A stretch of DNA of 64,000 nucleotides from Rhodococcus koreensis (GCF_900105905.1 NZ_FNSV01000005.1:6324001-6388000), one strand, 5' to 3'. Positions 35,876 through 44,455 are shown, numbered from the stretch's first letter. Notes: a model not told the origin generated them from the letters alone. Program-made: numbers and translations.

Positions 35876-37252
35876 ATGAACTCATTTCCAGATTGCCTGC
35901 TGGTCGCGAATCGCGGCGAGATCGCCCGGCGGATCATCGCGACCGCCGGCAAGCTCGGTGTCCGCACCGTCGCCGTGTACCACAAGGTCGATGCGGACCT
36001 GCCCTACATCGGTGAGGCCGACCACGCCGTTCAGCTCGAGGGCGACACGCCGGTGCAGGCGTACCTCGACGGCGCTCAGATCGTGCGAATCGCACAGCAA
36101 GCCGGTGCGACCGCCGTGCATCCGGGCTACGGATTCCTGGCCGAGAACGCCGACTTCGCCCGACTGGTGGCCCAGTCCGGACTGACGTGGGTCGGCCCGA
36201 GCGCCGAGGTCATCGAGGTGATGGGTGACAAGGTCGAGTCGCGCCGGGTCGTGGCTGCTGCCGGTGTGCCGATCAGCGGTGACGTCGGCGCGGCGCTCGA
36301 AACGGGCGACGAAGCCGTCGCGGAGGCCGAACGTCTCGGATATCCGGTGATGGTCAAGGCATCCGCCGGCGGCGGCGGAATCGGCATGGCCGTTGCTCAC
36401 GACGAAGAAGGCCTGCGCAAGGCGTTCGAGAACACCAAGTCGATGGCGGCGCGGAGCTTCGGTTCCGATCGGGTCTTCGTCGAACGGTACGTGTCGTCCG
36501 CGCGGCACGTCGAGATCCAGATCCTGGGTCTGGAGGACGGTTCGATCGTCGCTCTGGGAGAACGGGATTGCTCGACGCAACGGCGTCACCAGAAGCTGAT
36601 CGAGGAGAGCCCGGCCCCGCACCTGGATCCGGCCCTGCGAGAGCGCCTCGTCGAGAGTTCGATTGCGGCCGCCCAGGCCGTGGGCTATCGGAATGCAGGT
36701 ACGGTGGAATTCCTGCTCGACGCCGTCACCGGCGACTTCGTGTTCCTCGAGATGAACACCCGCATCCAGGTCGAGCACCCGATCACCGAACTCACTCACG
36801 GTGTCGATCTGGTCGAGCAGCAGTTGAGCATCGCGGAGTCGGGCACCACCACACCGGGTTTCGCCCCCGTTTCGCGCGGTCACGCGATCGAGTTGCGGAT
36901 CTGCGCGGAAGACCCCAAGAGGTTCTTCCCGCGCCCGGGGCCGATCGACGTGTGGCAGGAGCCGACCGGGCCCGGTATCCGGGTCGACTCGGGCTATACG
37001 GCGGGCACCGAGGTGACGCCGCACTTCGACTCGTTGCTGGCCAAGGTCTGCGCGTTCGGCGCGACCCGTGAGGAGGCGCACGCCCGCGCCCTCGCGGCCT
37101 GCAGGGAGTTCGTGATCGAGGGGCTCGTCACCAACAAGCCTTTCCTCGAACACGTGCTCGGCTCGGAAGAATTCACGAGCGGGCGTTACGACACCGGTGT
37201 GGTCGAGAAGATCCAACAGAGACAAAAGAACTTGGCCAGAAGGAGTGCGTGA
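35876..37252 (+). CDS. Biotin carboxylase subunit (no fused carrier domain)
   Basis: A 458-residue biotin carboxylase that carboxylates biotin with bicarbonate and ATP. It shows the opening LLVANRGEIARRII, VHPGYGFLAENADF, ATP glycine loop ASAGGGGIGM, catalytic stretch EMNTRIQVEHPITE and a BC C-terminal domain. It ends without the carrier domain usual in actinobacterial AccA, which is instead the next gene. ATG 35876 is chosen; an in-frame GTG begins one codon earlier. It lies 10 nt after the carboxyltransferase. Confidence 0.88.
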   Translation: MNSFPDCLLVANRGEIARRIIATAGKLGVRTVAVYHKVDADLPYIGEADHAVQLEGDTPVQAYLDGAQIVRIAQQAGATAVHPGYGFLAENADFARLVAQSGLTWVGPSAEVIEVMGDKVESRRVVAAAGVPISGDVGAALETGDEAVAEAERLGYPVMVKASAGGGGIGMAVAHDEEGLRKAFENTKSMAARSFGSDRVFVERYVSSARHVEIQILGLEDGSIVALGERDCSTQRRHQKLIEESPAPHLDPALRERLVESSIAAAQAVGYRNAGTVEFLLDAVTGDFVFLEMNTRIQVEHPITELTHGVDLVEQQLSIAESGTTTPGFAPVSRGHAIELRICAEDPKRFFPRPGPIDVWQEPTGPGIRVDSGYTAGTEVTPHFDSLLAKVCAFGATREEAHARALAACREFVIEGLVTNKPFLEHVLGSEEFTSGRYDTGVVEKIQQRQKNLARRSA

Positions 37253-37253
37253 G

Positions 37254-37475
37254 ATGTCAGAGACGATCGAGTCGGATATGGGTGCCAACGTGTGGAAGAT
37301 CCTCGTCGCACCGGGTGACCGAGTGGAGGAGGAGGCGACGTTGATGATCCTCGAAGCCATGAAGATGGAGATCCCGATCCTCGCCGAAGATGCAGGCACG
37401 ATCGTGGCAGTCCACGTCGCCGAGGGTGACAGCGTCGCGTCCGGTCAGCCCCTCGTCGAATTCGAGACAGCATGA
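37254..37475 (+). CDS. Stand-alone biotin carboxyl carrier protein
   Basis: A 73-residue biotinyl-lipoyl domain with Lys37 in EAMKM as the biotinylation site and the usual glycine turns (GDRV, GDSV). At this length it is only the bare domain, without the Pro/Ala linker seen in AccB. It starts 1 nt after the biotin carboxylase stop, behind an AGGAG box, and its stop overlaps the next start (ATGA). With the two upstream genes it completes a three-part acyl-CoA carboxylase. Confidence 0.9.
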   Translation: MSETIESDMGANVWKILVAPGDRVEEEATLMILEAMKMEIPILAEDAGTIVAVHVAEGDSVASGQPLVEFETA

Positions 37476-38494
37476 GCACATCGATTCCCCGCCGCATGAA
37501 ATCCTGGTCGGTCACCCAGCTCGGCGAGCCGATCGACGTCGTGCAACTCGTCGAAGGTGATGTTCCCGAACCTGGTGCAGGGCAGGTCCTCGTGCGTGTC
37601 CTGGCGGGCGCAGCCAATTTCCCGGACGTGCTGATGTGCCGTGGCAAGTACCAGGTGCGCCCCGACCTGCCCTTCACCCCCGGACGTGAAGTCTGCGGCG
37701 AGGTCGTCGCGGTCGGGCCGGACGTCGTACGGGCAGCGGTAGGCGACCGTGTTCTGGGCCTGACCACTCTTCCCTACGGCGGATTCGCCGAGTACGCCTT
37801 GATGGACCAGAGCACGACCCATCCGGCGCCGGCCTCACTCGACGACGCGCAGGCCTCCTGCCTGTTCATCGGGTATCAGACCGGCTGGTTCGGACTCCAT
37901 CGGCTGGCCAGGATTCGAGAGGGGGAGACCCTCCTGGTTCACGCGGCCGCCGGCGGTGTCGGCAGCGCGGCCATCCAGCTCGGCAAGGCCGCCGGTGCCC
38001 GGGTCGTCGGTGTCGTGGGCGGCGAGGAGAAGGCCGCCTACGCCAGGCAGCTCGGTGCCGATGTCGTCGTCGACCGCCGGCAGGAGGACTTCGTCGGGGT
38101 CGTCAAGGAATTCACCGGAGGCAGAGGCGCCGACGTCATCTACGACCCGGTGGGAGGCGACGTCTACCACCGTTCGACCAAATGCATTGCGTTCGAGGGG
38201 CGGATTCTGGTCGTCGGCTTCGCGGGCGGCGAGATCCAGACCGCGGCGCTCAACCACGCGCTGGTCAAGAACTACTCGATCCTGGGAATTCACTGGGGGC
38301 TCTACAACACGAAGAATCCCGGCGCGGTCGATCGATGCCACCAGGAACTGTGCACGCTGGCTGACTCCGGAGCCATCGATCCCTTCGTCAGTCAACGGGT
38401 CTCGATGGACGGGGTGCCTGCGGCCCTGCAGAGCCTGGGGGACGGAAAGACCGTCGGCCGAGTGGTGATGGAGCACACCGGGATCGGCCGGTAG
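37472..38494 (+). CDS. Zinc-free medium-chain reductase (quinone/enoyl reductase type)
   Basis: A 340-residue NADPH:quinone-oxidoreductase-like MDR protein with the opening region AANFPDVLMCRGKYQ, the nucleotide motif AAGGVGSAAIQLGKAAGA and no zinc-binding cysteines. Relatives reduce quinones, 2-alkenals or enoyl-CoA thioesters. Its ATG overlaps the carrier-protein stop, so it is co-translated with the carboxylase. It may reduce an unsaturated acyl intermediate, perhaps the product of the kinase/dehydrogenase pair at 39694-41997. Confidence 0.8.
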   Translation: MSTSIPRRMKSWSVTQLGEPIDVVQLVEGDVPEPGAGQVLVRVLAGAANFPDVLMCRGKYQVRPDLPFTPGREVCGEVVAVGPDVVRAAVGDRVLGLTTLPYGGFAEYALMDQSTTHPAPASLDDAQASCLFIGYQTGWFGLHRLARIREGETLLVHAAAGGVGSAAIQLGKAAGARVVGVVGGEEKAAYARQLGADVVVDRRQEDFVGVVKEFTGGRGADVIYDPVGGDVYHRSTKCIAFEGRILVVGFAGGEIQTAALNHALVKNYSILGIHWGLYNTKNPGAVDRCHQELCTLADSGAIDPFVSQRVSMDGVPAALQSLGDGKTVGRVVMEHTGIGR

Positions 38495-38563
38495 CCAGTT
38501 TGCGGAAACCGGGGGCAGCACATCGTCAGGCCACCAGGCATGCACTAATCACTAGGAGTACGA

Positions 38564-39685
38564 ATGTTTGGGTCGAAGCAAGGTGACTCGCCCTTCGGAG
38601 AACTGCGGGCATTGGACAGCAACATCTCGAGAAGGTCGATGTTGAAGTATCTCGGTCTCGGCACGGCGGCGGTCGGCGCCACCTCGTTGCTGGCGGCCTG
38701 CGGGGGTGGACTGGGCGCGGGTGCCTCGGGCCAGGCCGCCAAGTTCACCATCGGGTCGTTTCCGGGTGACACCTTCCTCCTCGATGCGGTGAATCTCGCC
38801 AACAACGACTTCGCCAGGAACAACCTCAACGTTCCGAAGTTCATCACCCCGCAGAGCGGTGTGCAGGCGCTGCAGCTCGTCTCCGCAGGCGCTGTCAACG
38901 GCTACAGCTCCGACACCCTGCTGCTGATGGGTGCCCACGCCAACAGCACACAGGGCAAGCGACCGGTCATCATCGGTCTGAAGAACGTGTCCACCACCTA
39001 CGGGATCGTCGTCGGCCCGAACGGCAATTGGCCCGGCGAAGACGCGACCTTCGAAGAGAAGATGCAGTCGCTGAAAGGCAAGTCGATCGGGGTGAGCGCC
39101 ATCGGCGCGGGCGGTGACCTGCAACTGGACCTCGCTCTGGAGCTGGCCGGTATGCAATCCTCCGACGTCACCCATCTGGCGGTCGGCCCGTCTGCCTCGG
39201 CGATCCCGAACATGAAAGCCGGGCGACTCGACGGCTACGTCTCGGTCCAATGGAGCTCGGGGCTGTTCATCGCCCGGGAGACCGGCGGATCGGTGCTGCT
39301 CGACTTCGGCAGGCCGTCGATGCCCGAGACGTTGCGCAACCAGGCCGTGGTCTGCATTTCCACCAGCGAAAGTTTTGCCCAGGAGCACGAGGACGTGCTG
39401 AAGAACTGGCTTCGAGCACAGTCGGAGGGCAGCGAATGGATGCTCTCCCACAAGGACGAAGCGGCGGAAATCCTGAACTCCGGCACCTTCGACGGCAACG
39501 CACCCGAAATCGCCAAGGCCTACATCGAGCACTACGCGCAGGATGTGGCGCCGAAATTGCAACCGATGTTCAAGGCACCCAGGGATCAGGTCGACCACAT
39601 GATCGACCTTGCCGTCCGCTTCGGAAATGCGAAGGAAGGCGCTATCAGCTACGAGCAGATAGTCCCCGCCTTCGCACGGGCGTGA
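38564..39685 (+). CDS. ABC transporter substrate-binding lipoprotein (SsuA/TauA/NMT1-like)
   Basis: 373 residues. The signal has a twin-arginine pair at 23-24 (SRRSMLKYLG), a hydrophobic stretch, and lipobox LLAAC with Cys46 as lipid anchor, so it is probably exported folded and tethered outside the membrane. The mature part is a periplasmic-binding fold of the NMT1/sulfonate type. It should deliver the cluster substrate to the permease at 29207 and ATPase at 27116, 9 kb away. The wide spread of one transporter across the cluster links its two arms. Confidence 0.84.
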   Translation: MFGSKQGDSPFGELRALDSNISRRSMLKYLGLGTAAVGATSLLAACGGGLGAGASGQAAKFTIGSFPGDTFLLDAVNLANNDFARNNLNVPKFITPQSGVQALQLVSAGAVNGYSSDTLLLMGAHANSTQGKRPVIIGLKNVSTTYGIVVGPNGNWPGEDATFEEKMQSLKGKSIGVSAIGAGGDLQLDLALELAGMQSSDVTHLAVGPSASAIPNMKAGRLDGYVSVQWSSGLFIARETGGSVLLDFGRPSMPETLRNQAVVCISTSESFAQEHEDVLKNWLRAQSEGSEWMLSHKDEAAEILNSGTFDGNAPEIAKAYIEHYAQDVAPKLQPMFKAPRDQVDHMIDLAVRFGNAKEGAISYEQIVPAFARA

Positions 39686-39693
39686 GGTCGCAC

Positions 39694-40767
39694 ATGGAGA
39701 ACACACAGACAGGTGCCGCCCCGACGCGTACCCAATCCCCGCCCGGGCTGGATCTCGATCGAATCACCGACTGGCTGGCCGGGGAGCGACCGGGCCTGGT
39801 GGCAGGGGAACTGTCGGCCCGGCTGATCGAGGGTGGGAAATCGAATCTGACCTACGACCTCTCCGACGGTGAAAACCAGTGGATCGTGCGTCGTGCGCCA
39901 CTGGGCGAGGTCATGGCGACGGCTCACGACATGCGCCGGGAGTACCGAATGGCCGGCGCACTTCGAACCACCGACGTCCCCGTGCCGGCGATGATCGCCT
40001 ACTGCGACGACAAGGACGTTCTCGGCACCGACTTCTACCTCATGGAGCGGATCGAGGGCGTGCCCTATCGGTACGCGGACGAGCTCAGGCCACTCGGCGC
40101 GGCTCGAACCCGAGCCATCTCCGTCGAGCTGGTACGCACACTCGCAAAGCTGCACCGGGTAGAACCGCGAGAGGTGGGCCTGAACGACTTCGGTCGCCCC
40201 GAGGGCTTCCTGGGACGGCAGGTGAAACGCTGGAAGACGCAGCTGGACGCGTCCTACACCCGCGATCTCCCCGGCGCCGACGAGCTCTACACGGCACTCG
40301 TCGCGGCCGTCCCCACGACGTCGGCCGCGGGCATCGTCCACGGTGATTTCCGCTTGGACAACGTGCTCGTCGGCGCCGACGACATGCCTGCCGCGGTCAT
40401 CGACTGGGAGCTGGCGACGCTGGGTGACCCGCTTCTGGACCTGGCCTTGATGCTCACCTATCAGCGGCGAGCGAAGCTCGTGTCCGAACGGGATTCGACG
40501 GAACCGGCCAAGTACGACGCGACGCTGGCACCCGGATACCTCACCGAGCAACAGATCATCGAACACTATGAAGCCGAGAGCGGTCGCGAACTGGAGGGAT
40601 TCGGCTTCCACCTCGGTCTGGCCTGCTTCAAGCTCGCCGCGATCTCCGAGGGCGTCCGGTATCGACACATCAATCGTCAAACCGTGGGTGCGGGTTTCGA
40701 GGACAGCGGCAGCACTGTGCCGTTGCTGCTCGAACTCGGGCTCGACTCACTGAAGGAGCACAAGTAG
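39694..40767 (+). CDS. APH-family kinase, probable hydroxyacyl-CoA kinase
   Basis: A 357-residue aminoglycoside-phosphotransferase-fold protein with N-lobe start IEGGKSNLTYDL, catalytic loop HGDFRLDN (Asp218) and metal Asp in VIDWELATLGDP. It resembles the kinase half of ACAD10/ACAD11 and the LvaA kinase of levulinate degradation, which phosphorylates 4-hydroxyacyl-CoA. The next gene is an ACAD11-like dehydrogenase with no space between them. The inferred job is to phosphorylate a hydroxyacyl-CoA so that phosphate can be eliminated. Antibiotic resistance is not suggested. Confidence 0.82.
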   Translation: MENTQTGAAPTRTQSPPGLDLDRITDWLAGERPGLVAGELSARLIEGGKSNLTYDLSDGENQWIVRRAPLGEVMATAHDMRREYRMAGALRTTDVPVPAMIAYCDDKDVLGTDFYLMERIEGVPYRYADELRPLGAARTRAISVELVRTLAKLHRVEPREVGLNDFGRPEGFLGRQVKRWKTQLDASYTRDLPGADELYTALVAAVPTTSAAGIVHGDFRLDNVLVGADDMPAAVIDWELATLGDPLLDLALMLTYQRRAKLVSERDSTEPAKYDATLAPGYLTEQQIIEHYEAESGRELEGFGFHLGLACFKLAAISEGVRYRHINRQTVGAGFEDSGSTVPLLLELGLDSLKEHK

Positions 40768-41997
40768 ATGGAATTCTCGACAGACGCCCGGACCGACGGG
40801 TTGCGCAAGGAACTCGTCGATTTCATGTACGGGCACGTCTACCCGGCCGAGGCGGCGTACCTGGATGAGCTGGACAGCCTCGAGGACCGCTTCGCGTGGT
40901 CGGAGTCGCCCATCCTGCAGAAGCTGAGAGCCGAGGCACGCAGCCGTGGGCTGTGGAACCTCTTCCTCCCCGGGGCCGAGGGTGCCGGGCTGACGAACGT
41001 GCAGTACGCGCCGCTCGCCGAGATCACCGGCCGCAGCAAGCTCCTCGCTCCCGCCGCGCTGAACTGTTCGGCCCCGGACACCGGCAACATGGAACTGCTG
41101 TCGATGTTCGGCACCGAGCAGCAGAAGAAGGAGTGGCTCACCCCGTTGCTCGAGGCCGAGATCCGTTCGGCCTTCGCCATGACCGAGCCCGACGTCGCGT
41201 CCTCGGACGCCACCAACATCTCCACCAGTATCGTTCGCGACGGCGGCGACTACGTGATCAACGGCCGCAAGTGGTACATCAGCGGTGCGATGAATCCCAA
41301 CGCCAAGATCCTGATCGTGATGGGCAAGACGGATCCGTCGGCCGACAGGCATCGCCAGCAGAGCATGATCCTGGTACCGCGGGACACCCCCGGCGTCCAC
41401 ATCACGCGCGCGATGAAGGTCCTGGGGTACGACGACCATCACAGCGGTGGACATGCCGAGATCGAGTTCACCGACGTGCGGGTTCCGGTTGCCAATCTCA
41501 TCGGCAACGAGGGCGACGGCTTCGGGATCGCCCAGGCCAGGCTGGGACCCGGCCGGATCCATCACTGCATGCGCGCCATCGGTATTGCGGAGCGGGCGAT
41601 CAAGCTCATGTGTGAGCGGGCCGACGAACGCGTGGCGTTCGGCAAGCCACTCAGCCAACAGGGCGTGATTCGCGACTGGATCGCCGAATCGCGGGTCCGT
41701 CTCGAGCAGTTGCGCCTGCTGGTCCTCAAGACGGCCTGGCTGATGGACACGGTGGGCAACAAGGGTGCACACACCGAGATCCAGGCAATCAAGATCGCCA
41801 CTCCGTCGACCGTCGAATGGATCATCGACAAGGCAATCCAGGTCCACGGCGCCGGCGGACTCTCACAGGACTTCTTCCTCGCTCCGGCAGCCGCGTATGT
41901 CCGCACGCTGCGGTTCGCGGACGGACCCGACGAGGTGCACAAGAACGCGCTGGCGCGCAATGAACTTCGCCGCCAGGCCGCACGACGCAGTGCCTGA
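40768..41997 (+). CDS. Acyl-CoA dehydrogenase, ACAD10/ACAD11-like
   Basis: A 409-residue FAD enzyme starting directly at the kinase stop (TAG then ATG). It has FAMTEPDVASSDA (flavin-side region) and the ACAD11-type C-terminal AIQVHGAGGLS and LRFADGPDEVHKNALAR. In ACAD10/11 and LvaC relatives, an adjacent kinase phosphorylates the 4-hydroxyacyl-CoA and the dehydrogenase-fold partner completes dehydration to an enoyl-CoA. The arrangement fits conversion of a hydroxy acid from a lactone into a beta-oxidation substrate. A plain dehydrogenation role cannot be excluded. Confidence 0.85.
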   Translation: MEFSTDARTDGLRKELVDFMYGHVYPAEAAYLDELDSLEDRFAWSESPILQKLRAEARSRGLWNLFLPGAEGAGLTNVQYAPLAEITGRSKLLAPAALNCSAPDTGNMELLSMFGTEQQKKEWLTPLLEAEIRSAFAMTEPDVASSDATNISTSIVRDGGDYVINGRKWYISGAMNPNAKILIVMGKTDPSADRHRQQSMILVPRDTPGVHITRAMKVLGYDDHHSGGHAEIEFTDVRVPVANLIGNEGDGFGIAQARLGPGRIHHCMRAIGIAERAIKLMCERADERVAFGKPLSQQGVIRDWIAESRVRLEQLRLLVLKTAWLMDTVGNKGAHTEIQAIKIATPSTVEWIIDKAIQVHGAGGLSQDFFLAPAAAYVRTLRFADGPDEVHKNALARNELRRQAARRSA

Positions 41998-42075
41998 CCC
42001 CTCGGTCGGCCTCTGCTGAGTTCGTTCGGCCCGCTCGCCCACGAAGCGAGTCGGTTTCGCCGTGACGTCCCACCC

Positions 42076-42112
42076 GTGTCCCCCTGACCTGTAACCCAGG
42101 TGAGGGGGACAC
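42076..42112 (+). terminator. Strong stem-loop terminator
   Basis: Fifteen-base arms GTGTCCCCCTGACCT (42076-42090) and AGGTGAGGGGGACAC (42098-42112) pair with one mismatch around GTAACCC. It lies 79 nt after the dehydrogenase stop and separates it from the next control region. No T run follows. Confidence 0.8.
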
Positions 42113-42148
42113 TGTCGTGTGTAGGGCCCGTTCGGCAGGCGACTGTGG

Positions 42149-42177
42149 CTATCGCCTTGATAGTGAGTGAGACATTG
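42149..42177 (+). promoter_or_regulatory. Repeated LysR-type box, copy 2
   Basis: This carries the same CTATCGCCTTGATAG core as at 28197 (here 42149-42163), followed by a half-matched stretch ending CATTG. It lies 48 bp before the reductase start and just after the terminator, so a new, co-regulated transcript probably begins here. Confidence 0.65.
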
Positions 42178-42210
42178 ATCTCACCAGCAGGACCCGCGCA
42201 TGATCATGAC

Positions 42211-43227
42211 GTGCCAAATCATCTTGCTCAGCATGGTGTCGACTCGTCCTCGCCCGCATCGCCGGTCACGCGGCGACCCGGAAACCAGACGCTCGAGGTC
42301 GCGCGGAAGGACGTCGTGGCAGACGGCGTCGTGAAACTGCGGCTCGAGGAGCCGTCCGGTGGGCGGCTCCCGCATTGGACGCCCGGCGCGCACATCGACC
42401 TGGTCATGCCGACCGCGGACGGTGGTTCCCAGGTGCGGCAATACTCGTTGTGCGGCGACCGGTGGGATGCCTCCGCCTACGAGGTCGCCGTGTTGCGGGA
42501 GTCGAACTCCCAGGGCGGATCGCAGTTCATTCACGAGAATCTGGCCGTCGGGGACATGCTCAGTGTCGGCACCCCGCGGAACAATTTCGGTCTGGCTCAG
42601 GCGAGCCGATACGAATTCATCGCCGGCGGCATCGGGATCACCCCGATCATGACGATGATTGCCGCAGCCGAGAAGCTGGGAATCGACTGGCACCTGCTCT
42701 ACGGCGGTCGGTCGCGTCGCTCCATGGCCTTTCTCGGAGAACTGGCTCGATACGGAGACCGCGTCACGGTGTGGCCGCAGGACGAATCGGGTCATCTGCC
42801 GCTCGATTTCCTCGACGAGCCGACGGAGGGGGCCAAGGTCTACTGCTGCGGACCCGAGCCCCTGCTGGCGGCGGTCGAATCCGCCACCACGAACTGGCCC
42901 GGGTGGGCCGTCCGGTTCGAGCGGTTCGTTGCGCCTTCCCAGCCGCCACCGGTCCGCACCGAACCCTTCACGATCGAACTGTCCCACTCCGGCAGGACCG
43001 TCACCGTCGGTACCGAACAGACGGTTCTCGAGGCCCTGGACGCCGCCGGCGTCCCGGTGTTGTCTTCGTGCAACGAGGGAGTCTGCGGCACATGTGAAGT
43101 CGGTGTCGTGGGCGGTGTTCCCGATCATCGGGATTCACTCCTGAGTGATGCGGAGCGCGCCAAGGGAGACCGGATGTTCGTCTGTGTGTCACGTTCGATC
43201 ACCGAACGACTCGTGCTGGATCTATAG
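42211..43227 (+). CDS. PFOR-type oxidoreductase (phthalate-dioxygenase-reductase family), P450 partner
   Basis: 338 residues. A flavin domain (RQYSLCGD) comes first, then an NAD(P)H domain (GGIGITPIMTM, YCCGPEPLL) and a C-terminal plant-type 2Fe-2S domain with cysteines in CNEGVCGTC and MFVCVS. It moves electrons from NAD(P)H through flavin and iron-sulfur to an oxygenase. GTG 42211 is the best start in a frame that stays open upstream; no clear ribosome binding site is seen, so leaderless translation is possible. The P450 gene follows 10 nt later, which makes it the likely acceptor. Confidence 0.84.
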   Translation: MPNHLAQHGVDSSSPASPVTRRPGNQTLEVARKDVVADGVVKLRLEEPSGGRLPHWTPGAHIDLVMPTADGGSQVRQYSLCGDRWDASAYEVAVLRESNSQGGSQFIHENLAVGDMLSVGTPRNNFGLAQASRYEFIAGGIGITPIMTMIAAAEKLGIDWHLLYGGRSRRSMAFLGELARYGDRVTVWPQDESGHLPLDFLDEPTEGAKVYCCGPEPLLAAVESATTNWPGWAVRFERFVAPSQPPPVRTEPFTIELSHSGRTVTVGTEQTVLEALDAAGVPVLSSCNEGVCGTCEVGVVGGVPDHRDSLLSDAERAKGDRMFVCVSRSITERLVLDL

Positions 43228-43237
43228 GAGGTTGACA

Positions 43238-44455
43238 GTGTCGATTACGGATACCACCGGACGGCAGGGCTCGACAGCCCCGTCCCTCGACGACGACCCC
43301 TTCTCGTCGGAGACCCTCGAGAACCCGCTGCCGTTCCAGGAGCGACTGCGTGAATCCGGGCCTGTCGTCTTCCTGCCCCGGTACAACGTCCACGCCGTCG
43401 GGCGTTACGACGAAGTCCACAGCGCGCTCTCGAACTGGCAGGGCATGACCTCCGGTTCCGGAGTCGGCCTGAACGAGCCGTGGCGGGCCCGGGGACTACT
43501 TCAGACCGATCCGCCCGAGCACGATGCACCCCGCGAGGTGCTGCAGTCGATTCTGTCCGCACGAGCATTACGTGCGATGAAGGACGCCTGCACACGGCAG
43601 GCCGAGACGCTGATCGACAACCTGCTCGGCGGCACGGCTGCCGGGGACGCGATCGAGATCGACGGATACAACGACATCGCGGCCGTGTTTCCGGTGAACT
43701 TCTTTCCCGACGCGTCCGGCATCGACGAGGAGCAGCGGGAGAATCTCGTTCCCTACGCAGATCACATCTTCAATGCCCTGGGGCCGCGAAACGAACGGGT
43801 ACTGCAGGGGGAATGCCGGAGCGAGGCACTGGCGGAATGGGCCACTGCGAAGTGTGCCCGGGAGTCCCTGAAACCCGAAGGATTCGGCAGCGAGATCTGG
43901 GCGGCCGCCGACCGCGGCGACATCATGCACGAACTGGCTCCGCTCCTCACGCGTTCGCTGTTGTCGGCAGGTGTCGACACGACCGTCTACGGTCTCTCCG
44001 CGATGCTCTATGGATTCGCCACACATCCCGATCAGTGGGCGGCTCTTCGACGGAACCCCAACCTCGCCCGAGTCGCCTTCGACGAGGCGCTGCGCTGGGA
44101 GTCGCCGGTCCAGATGTTGTTCCGCAAGACGTCGGCCGACGTCGAGATCTCCGGGACCGTCATACCGGCCGAGACGAGGGTGCTGCTGTGCTACGCCGCT
44201 GCGAATCGTGACCCGCGCCGGTGGGACAACCCTGATCGGTTCGACCTCTCGCGAGATCCCTCGGGGCACGTGGCCTTCGGGATGGGGATCCACCAGTGCG
44301 TGGGCCAGCACGCGGCGCGTCTGCAGGCCGAGTGCCTGCTCGAGGTTCTCGTGACCCGTGTGACGTGCATCGAACTTGCGGCACCCGTACGTCGCTATCA
44401 CAACAACACGCTGCGAGGATGGAAGGCCATGCCGCTTCGGCTGAGTCTCGCCTAG
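43238..44455 (+). CDS. Cytochrome P450, CYP199-like
   Basis: A 405-residue P450 with I-helix SAGVDTT, ExxR in EALRWESP and heme loop FGMGIHQCVG (Cys354). Long stretches match the CYP199 pattern: LRESGPVVFLPRYNVHAVGRY, FPVNFFPDASG, and the ending NNTLRGWKAMPLRL. CYP199A enzymes hydroxylate or O-demethylate para-substituted benzoates, so an aromatic acid is a reasonable guess. GTG 43238 has a TAGGAGG box. CYP199 enzymes normally use a separate ferredoxin and reductase; here a PFOR-type reductase precedes it. Confidence 0.86.
   Translation: MSITDTTGRQGSTAPSLDDDPFSSETLENPLPFQERLRESGPVVFLPRYNVHAVGRYDEVHSALSNWQGMTSGSGVGLNEPWRARGLLQTDPPEHDAPREVLQSILSARALRAMKDACTRQAETLIDNLLGGTAAGDAIEIDGYNDIAAVFPVNFFPDASGIDEEQRENLVPYADHIFNALGPRNERVLQGECRSEALAEWATAKCARESLKPEGFGSEIWAAADRGDIMHELAPLLTRSLLSAGVDTTVYGLSAMLYGFATHPDQWAALRRNPNLARVAFDEALRWESPVQMLFRKTSADVEISGTVIPAETRVLLCYAAANRDPRRWDNPDRFDLSRDPSGHVAFGMGIHQCVGQHAARLQAECLLEVLVTRVTCIELAAPVRRYHNNTLRGWKAMPLRLSLA

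Noticed and set aside
39694..40767. Reading of the APH-fold gene as an aminoglycoside resistance gene
   Set aside because: It is joined to an ACAD11-like dehydrogenase in a catabolic operon and matches hydroxyacyl-CoA kinases better. Nothing supports drug resistance.
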